From JAXHTH01 sp034211115 (GTDB lineage: Bacteria > Planctomycetota > Phycisphaerae > Phycisphaerales > SM1A02): DNA of 8,777 nucleotides. This document shows, in pieces, positions 7,133 through 8,777 of this stretch. The notes beneath the pieces are model-generated. The model searched no databases, had not been told where the DNA came from, and saw only the letters and a program-made list of their open reading frames with translations. A program made the translations under genes and the position numbers. Where the stretch lies: contig JAXHTH010000116.1 of NCBI GenBank assembly GCA_034211115.1, positions 1-8,777 on the forward strand. The letters run 5' to 3'. Each line of letters starts with the position of its first letter. Position 1 is the stretch's first letter.

Positions 7133-7614
7133 CTGTCCGGTCCCGGCCTGGTGGTGAGTTGGGCTTCGATCTCCGTGCCGTCCGCATCGGCGGCGACGGT
7201 CAGCTTCGTCTGGAACTCGGGCGCTACATCGCCGACAACATGGAGGTGGATCGTCGCGATCCGGAACCGCCCGGCGGGAAGGTCTTCCGGGGCCTCGGTG
7301 GAGAAGTCGGCGATGATGATGCGCTCGCTCTGCATCACGGCGGGGTCGTAGTACGGCGGGTCGGCGAAGACCGAACCCGGCTCGGTGCCCTCGAGGCCGA
7401 CGATCCGCACATCGCCCGCGACCGCCTCGATTTCGATCTGGTACGCCGCGAGCGGACGATCGCCCGTGTCGAGCCAGAGCTCCAGGGTCGAGAAGATCGA
7501 GCGCGGCGGCGTTTGGTATTCGAGGTCGTTCGCCTGGGGCACCCGGCCGAGCTGACCGAAGCCGAGAAGCGGCAGAAGCATCAGCACGATGACGATGGTC
7601 GGCAACCTGTTCAT
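7129..7614 (-). CDS. Small exported cohesin-like beta-sandwich protein
   Basis: A 161-residue protein with an N-terminal signal sequence (hydrophobic 6-20, possible cleavage near Gly18-Gln21) and no cysteine. From about residue 42 it is rich in alternating beta strands: LELWLDTGDRPLAAYQIEIEA, then a VRIVGLEGTEPGSVFADPP turn, then ERIIIADFS and a late RFRIATIHLHVVGD strand. This order (strand, L-A-A-Y-Q central strand, G-S-x-F turn, late A-T-I-x-L strand) resembles type I cohesin domains. Similarity is judged by eye and is moderate; another Ig-like export domain is possible. Context supports cohesin: the gene directly upstream encodes a dockerin. Its ATG overlaps the upstream stop codon by one base (TGATG) with GGGAG seven bases before it, and its own stop overlaps the start of the VIT/VWA gene, so all three are coupled. 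Confidence 0.72.
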   Translation of the reverse strand: MNRLPTIVIVLMLLPLLGFGQLGRVPQANDLEYQTPPRSIFSTLELWLDTGDRPLAAYQIEIEAVAGDVRIVGLEGTEPGSVFADPPYYDPAVMQSERIIIADFSTEAPEDLPAGRFRIATIHLHVVGDVAPEFQTKLTVAADADGTEIEAQLTTRPGPDR

Positions 7615-8075
7615 CAGCCCGCTCCCGGGGTCAGAGAGACGGCGCGGAGGGCGATGCGATCGACATCGCGCGCATCGACCGCCCCGTCGCGGTTGAGATC
7701 GAGCGTCGAATCGACTTCTTCGCCGGCCTCCAGCCGACGGGCGAGGTGGAAGGCATCGAGGATGTCCACCCGCCCGTTCCCGTCGAAGTCGGCCGGCTCC
7801 GTCTCGACCGCGATCGACTCCGGCGGGGGCGAGCTCGGGCGGGGCATGGCCAGCCAGATCACGAAAAGCACCGCCGCCGCCGCCGCCGCGAAGGGGGCGA
7901 GGCGACGGGTGACAACGAGCCGCGTTCGCCGTCTTTCGGCGAAACCGCGGCGAACGGCCGCGCGGATCGCCGCGTCCTCGTCGGCCGGGACATTGACGGC
8001 AGGCCCGTACAGTCGCCGCAGGTCGCGCCCCATCTCGGGCAGGTCCTCGGGTTGGAGATCGTGCTCATCGGCCAT
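7614..8075 (-). CDS. Single-pass membrane protein with C-terminal type I dockerin repeats, probable anti-sigma factor
   Basis: This 153-residue protein directly follows the ECF sigma gene, the usual place for an anti-sigma factor. Residues 1-58 are charged and likely cytoplasmic, 59-77 form one membrane segment, and 78-94 are a Pro/Ser-rich linker. Residues 96-107 and 126-137 are two calcium-binding dockerin loops of the pattern D-x-[DN]-x-[DN]-G-x-V-D-x-x-D, with all ligand positions kept and a 30-residue spacing. The protein has no cysteine, so it lacks the H-x3-C-x2-C zinc motif of ZAS-type anti-sigma factors; an anti-sigma role is inferred from position and topology. By positive-inside reasoning the dockerin faces outward. 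The start at 8075 has GGAG six bases upstream; a GTG at 8120 overlapping the sigma stop codon (GTGA) would add 15 residues and is the alternative. Confidence 0.8.
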   Translation of the reverse strand: MADEHDLQPEDLPEMGRDLRRLYGPAVNVPADEDAAIRAAVRRGFAERRRTRLVVTRRLAPFAAAAAAVLFVIWLAMPRPSSPPPESIAVETEPADFDGNGRVDILDAFHLARRLEAGEEVDSTLDLNRDGAVDARDVDRIALRAVSLTPGAG

Positions 8076-8081
8076 CGGTCG

Positions 8082-8085
8082 CTCC
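8082..8085 (-). promoter_or_regulatory. Ribosome binding site favouring the dockerin-protein start at 8075
   Basis: GGAG on the minus strand lies six bases before the ATG at 8075. The competing GTG at 8120 has only a weak GAGAG about 13 bases away, though its overlap with the sigma stop codon could allow coupled initiation. Confidence 0.5.
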
Positions 8086-8116
8086 ACCCGCTTAAGGGCG
8101 CCGCCGGCCGGATGGT

Positions 8117-8728
8117 TCACTCGTCGAAGTAATCTCTCAGCCGCTCATCGGCGCGGAGGGCGCGCAAGGCGTGATGCAGGCGCGACTTGACGGTCCCCAG
8201 CGGGATCTCGACGGCCCGGGCGATCTCCTCCAGGCTCAGCCCGTCGGCGAAGCGGAGGATGATCACCTCCCGCTGGCCGGGCGGGAGCGTTTCCATCGCA
8301 TCGGCGAGGGGGGCGAGCCCTTCCGGGGGCGGGGGCGGGGATGTGAAGACGCAAGCGGATGCGGACACCCTGGACGAGGTCCAATACCGATGGTGCTTTC
8401 GCTTCGCGGCGAGGGCGGTGTGGCGCACCGCGGGGTAGAGGAACGTCCTGAGCTGCGCGGTCAGCTCGAAACCCGGGAAGCGGCCCGCGAAATACAGGAA
8501 CACGTCCTGCATCACGTCCAAGGCGAGATCCCGGTCGCCGGTGAACCGCAGGGCGAGGTTGATCACCCAGTCGCGGTAGCGGTCGTAGAGCGCTTCGAAG
8601 GCGTCCTCATCGCCGGCGTTGGCGGCGGCGATGAGCTGCTGATCCGATCGGGACTCGTCCGCTTCCTGTCCTGGCACACCCTGTTCCGCGATCGCGCACG
8701 CACCGCGCACGCAAACGAGGAGACGCAT
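8117..8728 (-). CDS. ECF-subfamily RNA polymerase sigma factor
   Basis: A sigma-70 family protein of 203 residues with the two-domain layout of ECF sigma factors. Region 2 spans about 29-110: SDQQLIAAANAGDEDAFEALYDRY, then DLALDVMQDVFLYF (the DxxQDVF core-binding helix), then the -10 recognition segment. A Pro-rich linker (131-136) follows, and region 4 spans about 142-192 with LPPGQREVIILRFADGLSLEEIA and the IPLGTVKSRLHHALRALR helix-turn-helix. It should direct RNA polymerase to a small set of promoters, probably including its own cluster, and be held by the membrane protein encoded next. The start at 8728 is uncertain: residues 1-24 are not conserved-looking, there is no clear ribosome binding site, and only about 31 bases separate it from an upstream terminator. 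A GTG at 8677 is a possible later start. Confidence 0.92.
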   Translation of the reverse strand: MRLLVCVRGACAIAEQGVPGQEADESRSDQQLIAAANAGDEDAFEALYDRYRDWVINLALRFTGDRDLALDVMQDVFLYFAGRFPGFELTAQLRTFLYPAVRHTALAAKRKHHRYWTSSRVSASACVFTSPPPPPEGLAPLADAMETLPPGQREVIILRFADGLSLEEIARAVEIPLGTVKSRLHHALRALRADERLRDYFDE

Positions 8729-8759
8729 TCGCGGTCGCTTCTATTTCGCGGGATGATCG

Positions 8760-8777
8760 AAAAACGCCTTCGAGGCG
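8760..8777 (-). terminator. Intrinsic terminator of an upstream minus-strand gene
   Basis: On the minus strand CGCCT, loop CGA and AGGCG make a perfect five-base-pair stem followed at once by five T residues (8764-8760). The stem may continue past the window edge. It probably ends an upstream gene transcribed in the same direction; it could instead be an attenuator in the leader of the sigma gene. Confidence 0.6.

Noticed and set aside
1..8777. CRISPR arrays, tRNA or rRNA genes, insertion sequences
   Set aside because: No regularly spaced direct repeats, no cloverleaf or rRNA signature, and no transposase-like protein or paired terminal repeats were seen on either strand.

Overview
The window is very GC-rich, gene-dense bacterial DNA, and every gene I can support lies on the minus strand. 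No ribosomal, tRNA, CRISPR or insertion-sequence signature is visible. An ECF sigma factor leading a set of exported proteins, type I dockerin repeats on a membrane protein, a VIT/VWA lipoprotein and a BlaI/M56 pair together suggest a planctomycete-like organism. That assignment is inference from gene content only.

Region A (about 8777 down to 3878, read right to left) is a tightly packed cluster. The window begins in an intrinsic terminator of an upstream gene. Then come an ECF sigma factor (8728-8117), a one-pass membrane protein with a C-terminal pair of dockerin/EF-hand repeats in the usual anti-sigma position (8075-7614), a small exported cohesin-like protein (7614-7129), an 814-residue lipoprotein with VIT and VWA domains (7132-4688), and a second lipoprotein of unknown function (4651-3878). 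Two junctions are stop/start overlaps and the other two gaps are about 40 bases, so these five genes probably form one transcription unit. The attractive reading is an envelope-sensing system: the sigma factor is controlled by a membrane protein whose outer domain is a dockerin, and the next gene supplies a possible cohesin-type partner.

Region B (3877-2155) has a 322-base intergenic stretch with a possible promoter, followed by a stand-alone 466-residue protein with an HNH_2-type nuclease domain. Its first motif histidine is replaced by tyrosine. An intrinsic terminator follows at 2108-2090.

Region C (2071-1) is a BlaI/M56 regulatory operon. It has a promoter region with three ACTAC/GTAGT half-sites, a BlaI/MecI-type repressor (2001-1603), an overlapping M56 (BlaR1-like) membrane metalloprotease without a penicillin-sensor domain (1606-29), and the first codons of a third gene cut by the window edge (7-1). 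The likely logic is that an unknown signal activates the M56 protease, the repressor is inactivated, and the operon is derepressed.
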